Origin: Bacteroidales bacterium
GTDB lineage: Bacteria; Bacteroidota; Bacteroidia; Bacteroidales; Tenuifilaceae
Direction of reading: 5' to 3'
Length of the DNA: 64,000 nt
Assembly: GCA_013141385.1 (NCBI GenBank)
Contig: JABFRB010000014.1
Span: 62,001 to 126,000 of the forward strand
Part shown: piece by piece, positions 9,181-21,100 of the stretch
Layout: every line of letters begins with the position of its first letter
How positions within the stretch are numbered: position 1 is the stretch's first letter
Notes under the pieces: model-generated
The model's input: only the letters and a program-made list of their open reading frames with translations
The model's database searches: none
What the model was told of the DNA's origin: nothing
Made by a program: the position numbers and the translations under genes

Positions 9181-9241
9181 AAGCCTTTTTTCCTAGCATT
9201 GTTTTTTATAAAGACTCATTGAAAACTAGGAAAAAGGGCTT
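9181..9241. repeat. 16-bp inverted repeat with long loop
   Basis: The 16 bases at 9181-9196 pair with 9226-9241 with a single G-U mismatch, around a 29-base loop. It lies between hpf and the tRNA promoter. It may end the hpf transcript in one or both directions, although the U-tract is poor. Confidence 0.6.
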
Positions 9242-9275
9242 AATAATTTTATAAGAAAAAAAATATTGAATTTAT

Positions 9276-9306
9276 TTTGCGTATAAATAAAATATATATA
9301 CATTTG
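9276..9306 (+). promoter_or_regulatory. Promoter of the tRNA-tuf operon
   Basis: TTTG at 9276-9279, a 19-bp spacer and TACATTTG at 9299-9306, a full Bacteroidota consensus. The first tRNA starts at 9362. It probably drives the four tRNAs and tuf, and possibly the ribosomal and RNA polymerase genes beyond. Confidence 0.8.
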
Positions 9307-9361
9307 CCCTCCGATTTTGAGGGGTATATATGTCCTGAAAAGTTGAAGTTCTCTATAGATT

Positions 9362-9435
9362 GCCGATGTAGCTCAGTTGGCCAGAGCAGCTGATTTGTAA
9401 TCAGCTGGTCGGGGGTTCGAATCCCTCCATCGGCT
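9362..9435 (+). tRNA. tRNA-Thr (anticodon TGT)
   Basis: Cloverleaf with a 7-bp acceptor stem GCCGATG / CATCGGC, D arm GCTC/GAGC, anticodon stem GCTGA/TCAGC and loop TTTGTAA giving anticodon TGT. The T loop is GTTCGAATC-like. CCA is not encoded. Confidence 0.95.
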
Positions 9436-9459
9436 CTTGTTTTTTTTAAATTTCTTGTT

Positions 9460-9542
9460 GGGGAGATACCTAAGTGGCCAACAGGGGCAGACTGTAAATC
9501 TGCTGGCGTACGCCTTCGTAGGTTCGAATCCTGCTCTCCCCA
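9460..9542 (+). tRNA. tRNA-Tyr (anticodon GTA)
   Basis: Acceptor GGGGAGA / TCTCCCC, anticodon stem GCAGA/TCTGC with loop CTGTAAA (anticodon GTA), and the long variable arm typical of class II bacterial tRNA-Tyr. CCA is not encoded. Confidence 0.95.
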
Positions 9543-9673
9543 CAATTGGTTGTGTTTTGTTCGTTGAAATCTGCCTTTTGGCAAATAAAGTTGAAAGTAG
9601 AAATTGATTGCAAACTTGAATTGTTGTCTGTTAACTACCAACAGCTATAAACACTAAACTATCAACCGTTAAA

Positions 9674-9746
9674 GCGGGAGTAGCTCAGTCGGTAGAGCAT
9701 CAGCCTTCCAAGCTGAGGGTCGCGGGTTCGAGTCTCGTCTCCCGCT
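9674..9746 (+). tRNA. tRNA-Gly (anticodon TCC)
   Basis: Acceptor GCGGGAG / CTCCCGC, D arm GCTC/GAGC, anticodon stem TCAGC/GCTGA around loop CTTCCAA (anticodon TCC). Third tRNA in the cluster before tuf. Confidence 0.95.
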
Positions 9747-9756
9747 CTAACTATAA

Positions 9757-9828
<72 letters not shown>

Positions 9829-9891
9829 CAAAACAATAAATGACGAATATCAAATTTTAAAAATTCTAATTGTAAATTAATATCTGGAGTT

Positions 9892-11079
9892 ATGGCAAAA
9901 GAAAAATTTGATAGGTCGAAACCACACGTTAACGTCGGAACCATTGGTCACGTAGATCATGGTAAGACCACTCTTACTGCAGCTATTACTAAAATTCTTG
10001 CAGAGAAAGGACTTTCCGAGTATCGTTCATTCGATTCTATCGACAATGCTCCTGAAGAGAAGGAGAGAGGTATTACCATTAATACTGCACACGTTGAATA
10101 TTCAACTGCAAATCGTCACTATGCTCACGTTGACTGTCCAGGTCACGCTGACTATGTAAAGAATATGGTTACTGGTGCTGCTCAGATGGACGGCGCAATT
10201 ATCGTTGTTGCTGCTACTGATGGTCCTATGCCACAAACTCGTGAACACATTCTACTTGCACGTCAGGTAAACGTTCCACGCATCGTTGTTTTTCTTAACA
10301 AATGCGATATGGTTGACGATCCTGAGATGCTTGAACTTGTTGAAATGGAAGTTCGCGAACTTTTAACTTTTTATAAATTCGATGGCGATAACGCTCCTGT
10401 TATTCGTGGTTCTGCACTTGGTGCTCTTAACGGGGAACAAGTATGGGTTGATAAAGTAATGGAGTTGATGGATGCTGTTGATACTTGGATTCCAATTCCT
10501 CCTCGTGAAAATGAAAAACCATTCCTAATGCCAGTTGAGGACGTATTCTCAATTACTGGTCGTGGAACAGTTGCTACTGGTAGAATTGAGACTGGCGTTA
10601 TTTTAACTAGTGAAGAAATTGAAATTGTAGGTTTAGGTGCTGAGAAAAGAAAATCTGTTGTTACTGGCGTTGAAATGTTTCGTAAGATTCTTGATAGAGG
10701 TGAAGCTGGTGATAACGTTGGTCTTTTACTTCGTGGTATTGATAAGAATGAAATTAAACGTGGCCAAGTTCTTGCTAAACCAGGTTCAATCACTCCTCAT
10801 ACCAAATTTAAAGCTGAGGTTTACGTTTTGAAAAAAGAAGAAGGTGGACGTCACACTCCTTTCCACAACAACTATCGTCCTCAGTTTTACTTACGTACTC
10901 TTGATATTACTGGAGAAATTCAACTTCCAGAAGGTGTTGAAATGGTAATGCCTGGCGATAATGTTACTATTACTGTTAACCTTATTTATTCAGTAGCCCT
11001 AAATCAAGGCTTACGTTTCGCTATTCGTGAAGGTGGACGTACTGTTGGAGCAGGTCAGGTTATTCAGATTCTTGAGTAA
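9892..11079 (+). CDS. tuf: Elongation factor Tu
   Basis: A 395-residue translational GTPase that delivers aminoacyl-tRNA to the ribosome. The G motifs are intact: GHVDHGKT (G1), the conserved RGITI threonine (G2), DCPGHADY (G3), NKCD (G4) and a SAL-type G5. Domains 2 and 3 follow, with [11 protein letters not shown] and the C-terminal [12 protein letters not shown]. It directly follows four tRNA genes, an old and common linkage, and precedes tRNA-Trp and secE. The length is normal. Confidence 0.98.
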   Translation: MAKEKFDRSKPHVNVGTIGHVDHGKTTLTAAITKILAEKGLSEYRSFDSIDNAPEEKERGITINTAHVEYSTANRHYAHVDCPGHADYVKNMVTGAAQMDGAIIVVAATDGPMPQTREHILLARQVNVPRIVVFLNKCDMVDDPEMLELVEMEVRELLTFYKFDGDNAPVIRGSALGALNGEQVWVDKVMELMDAVDTWIPIPPRENEKPFLMPVEDVFSITGRGTVATGRIETGVILTSEEIEIVGLGAEKRKSVVTGVEMFRKILDRGEAGDNVGLLLRGIDKNEIKRGQVLAKPGSITPHTKFKAEVYVLKKEEGGRHTPFHNNYRPQFYLRTLDITGEIQLPEGVEMVMPGDNVTITVNLIYSVALNQGLRFAIREGGRTVGAGQVIQILE

Positions 11080-11094
11080 TATTACTTATAAAAT

Positions 11095-11122
11095 AAGATT
11101 GATCCCATAAGGGATCAATCTT
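11095..11122 (+). terminator. Hairpin between tuf and tRNA-Trp
   Basis: A perfect 12-bp stem (11095-11106 with 11111-11122) and ATAA loop lie 15 bases after the tuf stop. The following U-tract is short (TTTG), so it may be an attenuator or an RNA-processing site rather than a full stop. Confidence 0.6.
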
Positions 11123-11127
11123 TGTAC

Positions 11128-11201
11128 ACGGGTGTAGCTCAATTTGGCAGAGTAGCGGTCTCCAAAACCGCGGGCTGGGAGTTCGAGTCTCTCCACCCGT
11201 G
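11128..11201 (+). tRNA. tRNA-Trp (anticodon CCA)
   Basis: Acceptor ACGGGTG / CACCCGT with discriminator G, anticodon stem GCGGT/ACCGC and loop CTCCAAA (anticodon CCA). It sits between tuf and secE as in many Bacteroidota and other bacteria. Confidence 0.95.
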
Positions 11202-11217
11202 CAAATAATATCCACAC

Positions 11218-11409
11218 ATGAAAATAGTAGAATATTTAAACGAAACGTATACTGAACTTGTTCATAAGGTTTCGTGGCCAACGTGGAAAGATCTTCAATC
11301 GAGCGCATTAATAGCAATGATTGCTTCCCTATTAATCGCAGTGGTTGTTTTCTCAATGGACATTACCTTTGAGAATTTGATGCAATTCATTTACAGATTG
11401 CTTTACTAA
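11218..11409 (+). CDS. secE: Preprotein translocase subunit SecE
   Basis: A 63-residue protein with the SecE signature: an amphipathic segment ETYTELVHKVSWPTWKDLQ followed by a single C-terminal transmembrane helix (ALIAMIASLLIAVVVFSMDI). SecE clamps SecY in the inner-membrane translocon. It begins 16 bases after tRNA-Trp and precedes nusG by 21 bases, the canonical order. Confidence 0.95.
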   Translation: MKIVEYLNETYTELVHKVSWPTWKDLQSSALIAMIASLLIAVVVFSMDITFENLMQFIYRLLY

Positions 11410-11430
11410 ATCCTTTAGGAATAAACTACA

Positions 11431-11979
11431 ATGGAAGAGAATGTAAAGAAATGGTATGTTCTTCGAGCCATTGGTGGGAAAGAAAAGAAGGTAAAGGAGT
11501 ATGTTGAAAACGAAATCAACCGTTTAAAACTAAACGACTTTATTACACAAGTTCTTATTCCTACTGAAAAGGTTTACCAAATTCGAAACGGTAAAAAGAT
11601 CAGCAAGGAAAGAATATTCTATCCCGGTTATGTTCTGATCGAAGCAAATCTGGTAGGTGAAATACCTCATATTCTTAAAGATATTCCTCATGTTATTGGC
11701 TTTTTAGGCGATCCTAAAACGAACGATCCTATCCCATTGCGTACCTCGGAAGTTAATCGTATCCTAGGTAAAGTTGATGAATTAGCTGGTAGTGAGGAAG
11801 AACTTAATGTTCCATTCTATGTCGGTGAAACGGTAAAAGTTATTGATGGTCCTTTTAACTCATTTTCCGGAGTAATCGAAGAAGTGAACGAGGAAAAGAA
11901 GAAGCTGAAGGTTATGGTGAAAATCTTCGGCAGAAAAACTCCTTTGGAGTTAAGTTTTATGCAAGTAGAAAAGGAATAA
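11431..11979 (+). CDS. nusG: Transcription termination/antitermination factor NusG
   Basis: A 182-residue NusG. The NGN domain starts KKWYVLRAIGGKEKKVKEY and contains ERIFYPGYVLIEA, and the C-terminal KOW domain is PFYVGETVKVIDGPFNSFSG. It binds RNA polymerase and either Rho or ribosomal S10. It lies in the secE-nusG-rplK order. Confidence 0.97.
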   Translation: MEENVKKWYVLRAIGGKEKKVKEYVENEINRLKLNDFITQVLIPTEKVYQIRNGKKISKERIFYPGYVLIEANLVGEIPHILKDIPHVIGFLGDPKTNDPIPLRTSEVNRILGKVDELAGSEEELNVPFYVGETVKVIDGPFNSFSGVIEEVNEEKKKLKVMVKIFGRKTPLELSFMQVEKE

Positions 11980-12000
11980 AAACTTAAGAGCTAAAGCATT

Positions 12001-12441
12001 ATGGCTAAGGAAGTTACTGGATTTATAAAACTCCAGATCAAGGGTGGTGCGGCTAATCCATCGCCACCTGTAGGTCCCGCTCTCGGCTCAAAAGGGGTGA
12101 ACATCATGGAGTTCTGCAAACAATTCAATGCAAGAACTCAAACATCAGCTGGAAAAGTATTGCCAGTTGTTATAACCGTGTATGGCGATAAATCATTTGA
12201 TTTTATTGTTAAAACCCCACCGGTAGCCGTTCAACTGTTAGAAGTATCGAAACAGAAGTCTGGTTCCGCAGAGCCTAATCGTATCAAAATTGCCACTGTT
12301 ACCTGGGATCAGGTACAGGAAATCGCAAAGGATAAAATGCCCGATCTGAACTGCTTCACTTTGGAGTCAGCGATGAAAATGGTGGCAGGAACTGCCCGCA
12401 GTATGGGTATAACTGTAACCGGTAATAATCCGGGTAATTAA
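12001..12441 (+). CDS. rplK: 50S ribosomal protein L11
   Basis: A 146-residue L11. The N-terminal domain contains [20 protein letters not shown], and the C-terminal rRNA-binding domain ends [16 protein letters not shown]. It forms the GTPase-associated centre with 23S rRNA and L10/L12. It lies 21 bases after nusG and 20 bases before rplA. Confidence 0.98.
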   Translation: MAKEVTGFIKLQIKGGAANPSPPVGPALGSKGVNIMEFCKQFNARTQTSAGKVLPVVITVYGDKSFDFIVKTPPVAVQLLEVSKQKSGSAEPNRIKIATVTWDQVQEIAKDKMPDLNCFTLESAMKMVAGTARSMGITVTGNNPGN

Positions 12442-12461
12442 CCTCTAACCTCTATTGCGCA

Positions 12462-13163
12462 ATGACTAAACTGACTAAGAACAGGAAGCTTGCTCTGTCA
12501 AAATTAGAAGCCGATAAGCAGTACCGGCTTGCTGAAGCAGCTACCCTTTTGAAGGATATTACAACTACAAAGTTTGACGCTTCGGTTGACTTAGACATAC
12601 GTCTTGGTGTTGACCCTCGAAAAGCGAACCAAATGGTACGCGGTGTTGTTACCCTACCTCACGGTACAGGTAAAGTTACACGCGTATTAGTGTTGTGTAC
12701 CCCTGATAAAGAAGAAGCTGCTCGTCAAGCAGGTGCAGATTATGTTGGACTAGATGATTTTATCGAAAAGATAAAAGGTGGTTGGACAGATGTTGATGTT
12801 ATCATCACTATGCCAACCGTAATGGCTAAAGTGGGTGCACTTGGCCGTGTTCTAGGACCACGTGGTCTGATGCCAAACCCCAAAAGTGGTACAGTTACCA
12901 TGGATGTGGATAAGGCTGTAAAAGAGGTAAAACAGGGTAAGATTGACTTCAAGGTTGATAAGTTTGGGATTATCCACTCATCAATCGGGAAGGTTTCATT
13001 CGCACCGGAACAATTAGTCGATAACGCTCAGGAGTTTATTAATACAATTATTAAACTCAAGCCATCGTCAGCTAAAGGAACTTACGTTAAAAGCGTATAT
13101 ATTTCAAGCACGATGAGCCCTGGACTACAAGTCGATCCTAAATCAGTCTCCGAGACGAACTAA
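12462..13163 (+). CDS. rplA: 50S ribosomal protein L1
   Basis: A 233-residue L1. Signature regions are [20 protein letters not shown] and [20 protein letters not shown] (about residues 124-143). L1 forms the stalk at the ribosomal E site and represses its own operon in other bacteria. No obvious L1-mimic leader was identified here. Confidence 0.98.
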   Translation: MTKLTKNRKLALSKLEADKQYRLAEAATLLKDITTTKFDASVDLDIRLGVDPRKANQMVRGVVTLPHGTGKVTRVLVLCTPDKEEAARQAGADYVGLDDFIEKIKGGWTDVDVIITMPTVMAKVGALGRVLGPRGLMPNPKSGTVTMDVDKAVKEVKQGKIDFKVDKFGIIHSSIGKVSFAPEQLVDNAQEFINTIIKLKPSSAKGTYVKSVYISSTMSPGLQVDPKSVSETN

Positions 13164-13190
13164 TAACCTTATTACAGACCCAATAGCACT

Positions 13191-13715
13191 ATGAGAAGGG
13201 AAGATAAAAATTTATTAATCGATAAGTTAACCGAGCAGATAAATCAATACCCACATTTTTATCTTGCAGACATTTCCGAATTGAATGCTGAAGTAACTAG
13301 CAAACTACGTAGGAAATGTTTCGAAAAACAGATAGAATTGGTAGTGGTAAAAAACACCCTCTTTATTAAGGCGTTGGAGCGTAGTGGAAAATCAGATTTC
13401 ACACAGCTCTACGACTCAATTAAAGGGTCTACATCTGTAATGTTTACCGAAACAGGTAACGTTCCGGCAAAACTTATCAAGGAATTCCGTAAGAAGAATC
13501 CTAAACCCTTACTGAAGGCCGCTTTTGTAGAAGAATCAATATATGTAGGTGAGAATCAACTAGACACACTCGTTAGCCTTAAGAGCAAGAATGAACTTGT
13601 TGCTGACGTTATCGCTCTGTTGCAATCACCCGCTAAAAACGTTGTTTCTGGATTACAATCCGGTCGTAACATTCTTGCAGGTGTTGTTAAAACACTATCA
13701 GAAAGAGAACAATAG
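13191..13715 (+). CDS. rplJ: 50S ribosomal protein L10
   Basis: A 174-residue L10: N-terminal MRREDKNLLIDKLTEQINQY, central rRNA-binding part VVVKNTLFIKALERSG, and a C-terminal helix for L12 dimers. The gap from rplA is only 27 bases, so the long L10-binding leader known from enteric bacteria is absent. Confidence 0.96.
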   Translation: MRREDKNLLIDKLTEQINQYPHFYLADISELNAEVTSKLRRKCFEKQIELVVVKNTLFIKALERSGKSDFTQLYDSIKGSTSVMFTETGNVPAKLIKEFRKKNPKPLLKAAFVEESIYVGENQLDTLVSLKSKNELVADVIALLQSPAKNVVSGLQSGRNILAGVVKTLSEREQ

Positions 13716-13750
13716 TTATAGTTTGGAATTAATTTAAACTCAAAGTAAAA

Positions 13751-14122
13751 ATGGCAGATCTTAAGAAATTTGCAGAAGATTTAGTTAACCTATCCGTGAA
13801 GGAAGTTAATGAGCTTGCTAAGATTCTGAAAGACGAATATGGCATTGAGCCTGCAGCTGCGGCTGTTGCTGTTGCTGCACCTGCTGCAAGCGAAGCAGCT
13901 GTTGTTGAAAAAAACACATTTGATGTGATTTTAAAATCAGCAGGTGGCACAAAATTACAAGTTGTAAAACTTGTTAAAGAGCTCACCGGTCTTGGTTTAA
14001 AAGAAGCTAAAGACTTAGTTGACGCTGCTCCAAAAGCTGTAAAAGAAGGCGTTTCTAAAGAAGAAGCACAATCTCTCAAAACACAACTCGAAGAGGCAGG
14101 AGCAGAAGTTGAACTTAAATAG
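13751..14122 (+). CDS. rplL: 50S ribosomal protein L7/L12
   Basis: A 123-residue stalk protein: N-terminal dimerisation domain, an alanine-rich hinge ([18 protein letters not shown], about residues 34-51) and the C-terminal factor-binding domain with [20 protein letters not shown]. It recruits translational GTPases. A hairpin attenuator lies between it and rpoB. Confidence 0.98.
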   Translation: MADLKKFAEDLVNLSVKEVNELAKILKDEYGIEPAAAAVAVAAPAASEAAVVEKNTFDVILKSAGGTKLQVVKLVKELTGLGLKEAKDLVDAAPKAVKEGVSKEEAQSLKTQLEEAGAEVELK

Positions 14123-14147
14123 CGAAAGCCTGATATTAGGTATTTAG

Positions 14148-14185
14148 AGGTTTAGAATCTATTAAAATAGATTCTAAGCCTTTTT
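14148..14185 (+). terminator. Attenuator-like hairpin between rplL and rpoB
   Basis: A 16-bp inverted repeat (14148-14163 with 14166-14181, one G-U pair) with a very tight loop is followed by TTTTT. Its position matches the partial terminator known between rplL and rpoB in other bacteria, which lowers rpoBC expression relative to ribosomal proteins. No separate rpoB promoter is obvious, so read-through is expected. Confidence 0.75.
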
Positions 14186-14222
14186 ATTGTTATATTTATC
14201 GGTTCAACTAATTCGATCACAA

Positions 14223-17200
14223 ATGTTTCCAGACAATAAAAGAATTTGCTTCGCTAAAACCGAAACACCTATTAGGTATCCCGACTTTCTCGAGATACAG
14301 TTAAAATCCTTTGAGGAATTCTTCCAACTTGGAACGTCCCCAGAAGATCGTAAGAGAGAAGGTTTGTTCAAGGTTTTTGGCGAAAATTTCCCGATTACAG
14401 ATACCCGTAACAACTTTGTACTCGAGTTTCTCGATTACTATATTGACCCCCCTCGATATGCTATTGAGGAGTGTCTTGAGCGCGGCCTAACTTTTAGTGT
14501 TCCACTAAAGGCTAAGTTAAAACTCTATTGTACCGATCCCGAACACGAAGATTTTGATACCGTTGTTCAGGATGTTTATTTGGGGACTATTCCCTACATG
14601 ACCCCAAGGGGAACATTCGTTATTAACGGTGCTGAGCGTGTAGTTGTATCTCAGCTTCACCGTTCACCAGGTGTTTTCTTCGGTCAAAGCGTACACGCTA
14701 ATGGGACAAAACTCTATTCCGCACGTATTATCCCATTTAAGGGTTCGTGGATTGAGTTTGCCACCGATATAAACAACGTGATGTATGCCTATATCGATCG
14801 TAAAAAGAAACTACCTGTAACCACTCTTCTTAGAGCAATTGGTTACGAAAGTGATAAGAATATTCTTGAGATTTTCAACCTAGCTGACGAGATCAAGGTC
14901 TCGAAAGCCAACCTTAAAAAGGTTGTAGGTCAAAGACTTGCTGCAAGAGTTCTTAAAACTTGGGTTGAGGATTTTGTTGATGAGGATACTGGAGAAGTTG
15001 TATCCATTGAACGTAATGAAATTATCCTTGACCGTGAGACTATTCTAGAAAATGATCATATTGATGATATCGTTGATTCTGGAACTAAGTCTATCCTATT
15101 ACACAAAGAAAATCAGAGCATTTCGGATTACGCCATTATCTATAATACGCTTCAAAAGGACCCATGTAACTCTGAAAAAGAAGCTGTTATTCATATTTAT
15201 CGCCAGTTACGCAACTCAGAACCACCCGACGAAGCTACCGCTCGCGATGTTATTGATAAACTATTTTTCTCCGATAAACGTTATGACTTAGGTGAAGTTG
15301 GACGTTATCGTATCAATAAAAAGCTTAACCTTTCCACAGGAAAGGAAGTTAAAGTTCTTACCAGAGAGGATATTATTGAAATTATTAAGTATTTGATCGA
15401 GCTTATTAATTCAAAAGCTGATGTTGACGATATTGACCACTTAAGTAACCGCCGTGTTCGCACTGTTGGAGAGCAACTTGCTGGTCAATTTAGCGTTGGC
15501 TTAGCACGTATGGCAAGAACAATCCGTGAGAGGATGAACGTTCGCGACAATGAGGTATTTACACCCATAGACCTTATCAACTCGAAAACCCTTTCATCGG
15601 TAATTAACTCTTTCTTTGGCACCAACCAGCTTTCACAGTTCATGGATCAAACCAATCCTTTGGCTGAAATGACTCACAAACGTCGTTTATCAGCATTAGG
15701 ACCTGGTGGTCTATCACGTGAACGTGCGGGTTTTGAAGTTCGTGACGTACACTATACGCACTATGGACGTTTATGTCCAATAGAAACACCTGAAGGACCA
15801 AATATTGGTCTAATCTCTTCACTTTGTATTTATGCTAAAATTAATCAGTTAGGTTTTATTGAAACCCCATACCGTCAGGTTGAAAATGGCAAGGTTGGCT
15901 TAACAAAAGATGATGTAATATATTTAAGTGCAGAGGAAGAAGAAGCAAAAATTATTGCTCAGGCAAATGCAACTCTTGACGAGCAAGGTAATTTTACAAA
16001 TCCAAGAATCAAATCTCGTTACGAAGGTGACTTCCCTCTTGCAGAGAAAGAGAATATTGACCTGATGGATATTGCTCCTAACCAAATTGCCTCAATTGCT
16101 GCATCTCTTATTCCATTCCTTGAGCACGATGATGCAAACCGTGCACTTATGGGTTCGAACATGATGCGTCAAGCAGTACCATTGTTACAACCTGAAGATC
16201 CAATTGTTGGAACAGGACTTGAAGGTCCAGTTATTAGCGATAGCCGTGTTCAAGTTGTTGCTGAAGAGGATGGTATTGTTGAGTATGTTGATGCTGAGGA
16301 AATTGTAGTTCGATATAACAGAACAGAGGAAGAACGTTTTGTAAGTTTCAACCCTGAAATTAAACGCTATAAACTTCCTAAATTCAAGAAGACCAACCAA
16401 AGTACCTGTATTAACCTTAAACCAATGGTTGAAAAAGGACAAGAGGTTAAAAAGGGGCAAATTCTTACAGAAGGTTATGCAACTAAAAAAGGTGAACTTG
16501 CTCTTGGTCGCAACCTAAAGGTGGCGTTCATGCCTTGGAAAGGATACAACTTTGAGGATGCTATCGTAGTTAGTGAGCGCCTAGTTCGTGATGATATATT
16601 TACATCAATTCATATCGACGAGTATATTCTTGAAGTAAGAGATACCAAAAGAGGTTTAGAAGAGTTAACTGCTGATATACCTAACGTTTCGGAAGAGGCA
16701 ACAAAGGATCTTGACGAAAACGGTATGATTCGTATCGGTGCAAATGTTACCCCAGGTGATATTCTTATTGGTAAGATTACTCCAAAAGGCGAGTCAGATC
16801 CAACTCCAGAAGAAAAACTTCTAAGAGCTATCTTTGGAGATAAGGCAGGAGATGTAAAAGATGCATCGCTTAAAGCATCACCATCGTTATTTGGTGTTGT
16901 AATTGATAAGATGCTTTTTTCACGCTCAATTAAAGATCCCAAGAAAGGTAAAGCCACTGAAAAAACCCTTCTCACTAAAATTGATGAAGAGTTCGAAAAT
17001 ATCGCAAAAGATTTATTTGAGAGGTTAGTCGATAAACTATTCTTTATTGTGAATGGTAAGACATCTCAAGGAGTTTACGATAATTTCGATGCCGAGATTA
17101 TTCCTCGTGGTGTTAAGTTTACCCATAAGATGTTGGTTGACATTGATTACATGAATGTTAATCCCAACAAGTGGACTACCGATAAGAAGAAAAACGATAC

Positions 17201-18032
17201 AATTAGAGCGGTCATCCATAATTACATACTCAAGTGGAAAGAGTATGATGCTGAATATAAACGTAAGAAGTTCAATATCACCATTGGTGATGAACTACCT
17301 GCAGGTATTGTTCAGCTTGCCAAAGTCTATATCGCTAAAAAGAGAAAAGTTAAAGTTGGTGATAAGATGGCTGGTCGTCACGGTAACAAAGGTATTGTTG
17401 CTAAGATTGTTCGCGATGAAGATATGCCATACTTAGCGGATGGTACAACTGTAGATATCGTGCTCAACCCACTTGGTGTACCTTCACGTATGAACCTTGG
17501 ACAGATCTACGAAACAGTTCTAGGATGGGCTGGAAAAGAGTTAGGTGTTAAATTTAGCACTCATATCTTTGACGGAGCATCTCTTGATGATATTTGCGAG
17601 TATACTGATAAAGCAGGTATTCCAAGATTTGGGAAAACCTATCTATATGATGGTGGAACTGGAGAACGATTTGATCAACCTGCAACCGTTGGCATGATTT
17701 ACATGCTAAAACTGGGTCACATGGTTGACGATAAGATGCATGCTCGTTCAATTGGTCCTTACTCACTAATTACCCAGCAGCCACTTGGCGGTAAGGCTCA
17801 ATTTGGTGGTCAACGTTTTGGTGAGATGGAGGTATGGGCACTTGAAGCATTTGGTGCATCACATATCCTACAAGAAATCCTAACAATTAAGTCCGATGAC
17901 GTAGTTGGCCGTGCTAAAGCTTACGAATCTATAGTTAAGGGAGAAGCTATGCCTCAACCCGGTATACCCGAGTCGTTGAATGTGCTCCTACACGAACTAC
18001 GTGGACTTGGATTAAGCGTTAACCTTGAATAG
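14223..18032 (+). CDS. rpoB: DNA-directed RNA polymerase subunit beta
   Basis: About 1269 residues from the ATG at 14223; an earlier in-frame TTG at 14187 lies next to the attenuator and is unlikely. Family landmarks are visible: [15 protein letters not shown] near the start, the rifampicin-pocket region [19 protein letters not shown] and [19 protein letters not shown], the fork-loop and [19 protein letters not shown], and [20 protein letters not shown] near the C-terminus. In the visible rifampicin region the usual sensitive-type residues (Q, D, H, S) are present. It is followed by rpoC after a 78-base gap. Confidence 0.98.
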   Translation: MFPDNKRICFAKTETPIRYPDFLEIQLKSFEEFFQLGTSPEDRKREGLFKVFGENFPITDTRNNFVLEFLDYYIDPPRYAIEECLERGLTFSVPLKAKLKLYCTDPEHEDFDTVVQDVYLGTIPYMTPRGTFVINGAERVVVSQLHRSPGVFFGQSVHANGTKLYSARIIPFKGSWIEFATDINNVMYAYIDRKKKLPVTTLLRAIGYESDKNILEIFNLADEIKVSKANLKKVVGQRLAARVLKTWVEDFVDEDTGEVVSIERNEIILDRETILENDHIDDIVDSGTKSILLHKENQSISDYAIIYNTLQKDPCNSEKEAVIHIYRQLRNSEPPDEATARDVIDKLFFSDKRYDLGEVGRYRINKKLNLSTGKEVKVLTREDIIEIIKYLIELINSKADVDDIDHLSNRRVRTVGEQLAGQFSVGLARMARTIRERMNVRDNEVFTPIDLINSKTLSSVINSFFGTNQLSQFMDQTNPLAEMTHKRRLSALGPGGLSRERAGFEVRDVHYTHYGRLCPIETPEGPNIGLISSLCIYAKINQLGFIETPYRQVENGKVGLTKDDVIYLSAEEEEAKIIAQANATLDEQGNFTNPRIKSRYEGDFPLAEKENIDLMDIAPNQIASIAASLIPFLEHDDANRALMGSNMMRQAVPLLQPEDPIVGTGLEGPVISDSRVQVVAEEDGIVEYVDAEEIVVRYNRTEEERFVSFNPEIKRYKLPKFKKTNQSTCINLKPMVEKGQEVKKGQILTEGYATKKGELALGRNLKVAFMPWKGYNFEDAIVVSERLVRDDIFTSIHIDEYILEVRDTKRGLEELTADIPNVSEEATKDLDENGMIRIGANVTPGDILIGKITPKGESDPTPEEKLLRAIFGDKAGDVKDASLKASPSLFGVVIDKMLFSRSIKDPKKGKATEKTLLTKIDEEFENIAKDLFERLVDKLFFIVNGKTSQGVYDNFDAEIIPRGVKFTHKMLVDIDYMNVNPNKWTTDKKKNDTIRAVIHNYILKWKEYDAEYKRKKFNITIGDELPAGIVQLAKVYIAKKRKVKVGDKMAGRHGNKGIVAKIVRDEDMPYLADGTTVDIVLNPLGVPSRMNLGQIYETVLGWAGKELGVKFSTHIFDGASLDDICEYTDKAGIPRFGKTYLYDGGTGERFDQPATVGMIYMLKLGHMVDDKMHARSIGPYSLITQQPLGGKAQFGGQRFGEMEVWALEAFGASHILQEILTIKSDDVVGRAKAYESIVKGEAMPQPGIPESLNVLLHELRGLGLSVNLE

Positions 18033-18110
18033 TAGCATGTTTTGCTGAACATTTTGCCATTGTTTAAATGGCTTTAACTGCAAAACTTAACTTATTAACA
18101 TACAGAGATT

Positions 18111-21100
18111 ATGTCGTTCAGAAGGGAAAATAAGGTTAAAAGCAACTTTACAAAGATTACAATCAGCCTCTCTTCTCCTGAAGAGGTGCTTGAACGTTCT
18201 AGTGGTGAGGTGCTAAAACCTGAAACCATCAATTATAGAACTTATAAACCTGAACGTGACGGACTATTCTGCGAAAGAATATTCGGTCCTGTAAAGGACT
18301 ATGAATGCCATTGCGGTAAATACAAACGTATCCGTTATAAGGGTATTGTTTGCGACCGTTGCGGTGTTGAAGTAACCGAAAAGAAAGTACGTCGCGAAAG
18401 GATGGGTCACATTAACTTAGTTGTTCCTGTGGCTCATATCTGGTATTTCCGTTCATTGCCTAATAAAATTGGATACCTTCTTGGATTGCCAACTAAAAAA
18501 CTTGACGTAGTTATTTACTACGAACGTTTTGTTGTCATCAACCCAGGTATCAAGGCGGTAGATGGTGTAAAATACTTAGATTTTCTTACAGAAGAGGAAT
18601 ATTTAGACATTTTGGATACGCTACCAAAAGAGAATCAACATCTTGATGATAGTGATCCTAATAAATTTATTGCAGGAATGGGCGCTGAGGCATTATTTAC
18701 GCTTCTTTCACGCCTTCAACTCGATGATCTATCATATGATCTTCGTAATAGAGCAAATACTGAAACTTCTCAACAGAGAAAAAATGAAGCACTTAAGAGG
18801 CTTAATGTTGTTGAAGCTTTCCGTGAATCAACCCAGGTAAATAGACCTGAATGGATGATTCTTAAGGTTATTCCTGTAATTCCACCAGAACTTCGTCCAT
18901 TAGTTCCACTCGATGGAGGCCGTTTTGCAACATCTGACCTTAATGACCTATACCGTAGGGTTATTATTCGTAACAATCGTCTTAAAAGACTTATCGAGAT
19001 TAAAGCTCCTGAGGTTATTCTCCGAAATGAGAAACGTATGCTTCAGGAAGCTGTTGACTCTTTATTCGATAACTCACGTAAGGCAAACGCCGTTAAAACG
19101 GATGCTAACCGTCCTCTAAAATCATTAAGTGATAGTTTAAAAGGTAAACAAGGTCGTTTCCGTCAGAACTTGCTCGGTAAACGTGTTGACTATTCAGCTC
19201 GTTCGGTAATTGTCGTAGGTCCTGAATTAAAGATGCACGAATGCGGTTTACCAAAGGATATGGCTGCTGAACTTTACAAGCCATTTGTTATCCGTAAACT
19301 TATTGAGCGTGGTATTGTTAAAACTGTAAAATCGGCCAAGAAAATAGTAGATCGCAAGGATCCAGTAGTTTGGGATATTCTTGAGAATGTTCTTAAAGGA
19401 CACCCTGTTCTGCTAAACCGTGCTCCTACCCTTCACCGCTTAGGTATTCAGGCATTCCAACCTAAATTGATTGAAGGTAAAGCTATCCAACTTCACCCAC
19501 TATCATGTACTGCGTTCAACGCAGACTTTGACGGTGACCAGATGGCAGTTCACCTCCCACTTGGAAACGAGGCAATTCTTGAAGCTCAACTTTTGATGCT
19601 TGGTTCGCACAACATTCTTAACCCAGCAAATGGTGCACCTATCACTGTTCCTTCACAGGACATGGTATTAGGTTTGTACTATATCACGAAAGCTCGTAAG
19701 GATGCTAAAGGTCAAGGGCTAATCTTTTACTCGCCTGAAGAGGCTATCATTGCTTACAATGAGAAAGCAGCCGATCTTCATGCTATAGTTAAGGTTCGCA
19801 TCGGCAAGGAGGATGAAAATGGTGTTATGGTTTATAAAATTATGGATACCACAATCGGTAGGATAATTTTCAACCAGAATGTTCCAAAAGAAATTGGCTA
19901 CATCAACGATATCTTAACAAAGAAATCGTTACGCGATATTATTGGTAAAGTATTAAAGAAAACCGGAACAGCCAAAACAGCCCAATTCCTAGATGATATC
20001 AAAGATTTAGGTTATTTTATGGCGTTTAAGGGTGGTCTTTCATTCAATATCGATGATGTAATTATCCCAGTTGATAAAGCAGAACTTGTTGAAGAAGGCT
20101 ATGTTCAGGTTGATGAGGTTATGGCCAACTACAACATGGGTCTTATCACCAACAATGAACGTTACAATCAAATTATTGACATCTGGACACATACAAATGC
20201 TAAGCTAACTCTTATTCTGCTTAAGAAACTATCGGAAGATAATCAAGGTTTCAACTCGGTTTACATGATGCTTGATTCAGGTGCCCGTGGATCGAAGGAA
20301 CAGATTCGTCAGCTTTGCGGAATGCGTGGTCTAATGGCTAAACCTCAAAAATCAGGATCAACAGGAAGTGAGATTATCGAAAACCCAATTCTTTCAAACT
20401 TTAAAGAAGGTCTATCGGTTCTTGAGTACTTTATCTCAACCCACGGTGCTCGTAAAGGTCTTGCCGATACAGCATTGAAAACTGCTGATGCTGGTTATCT
20501 AACCCGTCGTTTGGTTGACGTTTCTCAGGATGTTATTATTACTGAAAATGACTGTGGTACACTTCGCGGATTGGTTGCAACAGCAATTAAGAAAAACGAA
20601 GAGGTTGTAGAATCGCTATACGAGCGTATACTCGGACGTACAACTGTTCATAATGTTTATCACCCACTTACCGGTGAGCTAATTATCGCTTCGGGGGAAG
20701 AACTAACGGAAGAGATTTCAAAAGAAATTGATAATTCTCCAATAGAACAGGTAGAAATTCGTTCAGTGTTAACCTGCGAATCGAAAAAGGGTGTTTGCGC
20801 TAAGTGTTACGGGCGTAACCTTGCCAATGGCCGTATGGTTCAGATTGGTGAAGCAACAGGTGTTATCGCTGCACAAAGTATCGGTGAACCTGGAACACAG
20901 CTTACTCTACGTACATTCCACGTTGGGGGTACTGCATCGAATATTATTTCCGATTCAAAAATTATTGCACGTTTCGACGGTAGAGCAGAAATTGAAGAGT
21001 TAAAGACCGTTGAACGTACAGATGATTCTGGAAATAAATTCTTCATTGTAATTGGTCGTTTAGCAGAGATGCGTATTATTGATAAGAATACAGGTATTAC

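Noticed and set aside
13729-14079. 116-codon minus-strand frame opposite rplL
   Set aside because: A shadow of the alanine-rich rplL codons. The plus-strand gene is certain.
16610-16975. 121-codon minus-strand frame within rpoB
   Set aside because: Antisense to conserved rpoB sequence with no start signal or motif. The same reasoning applies to the other reverse frames in rpoB, rpoC, tuf and moeA.
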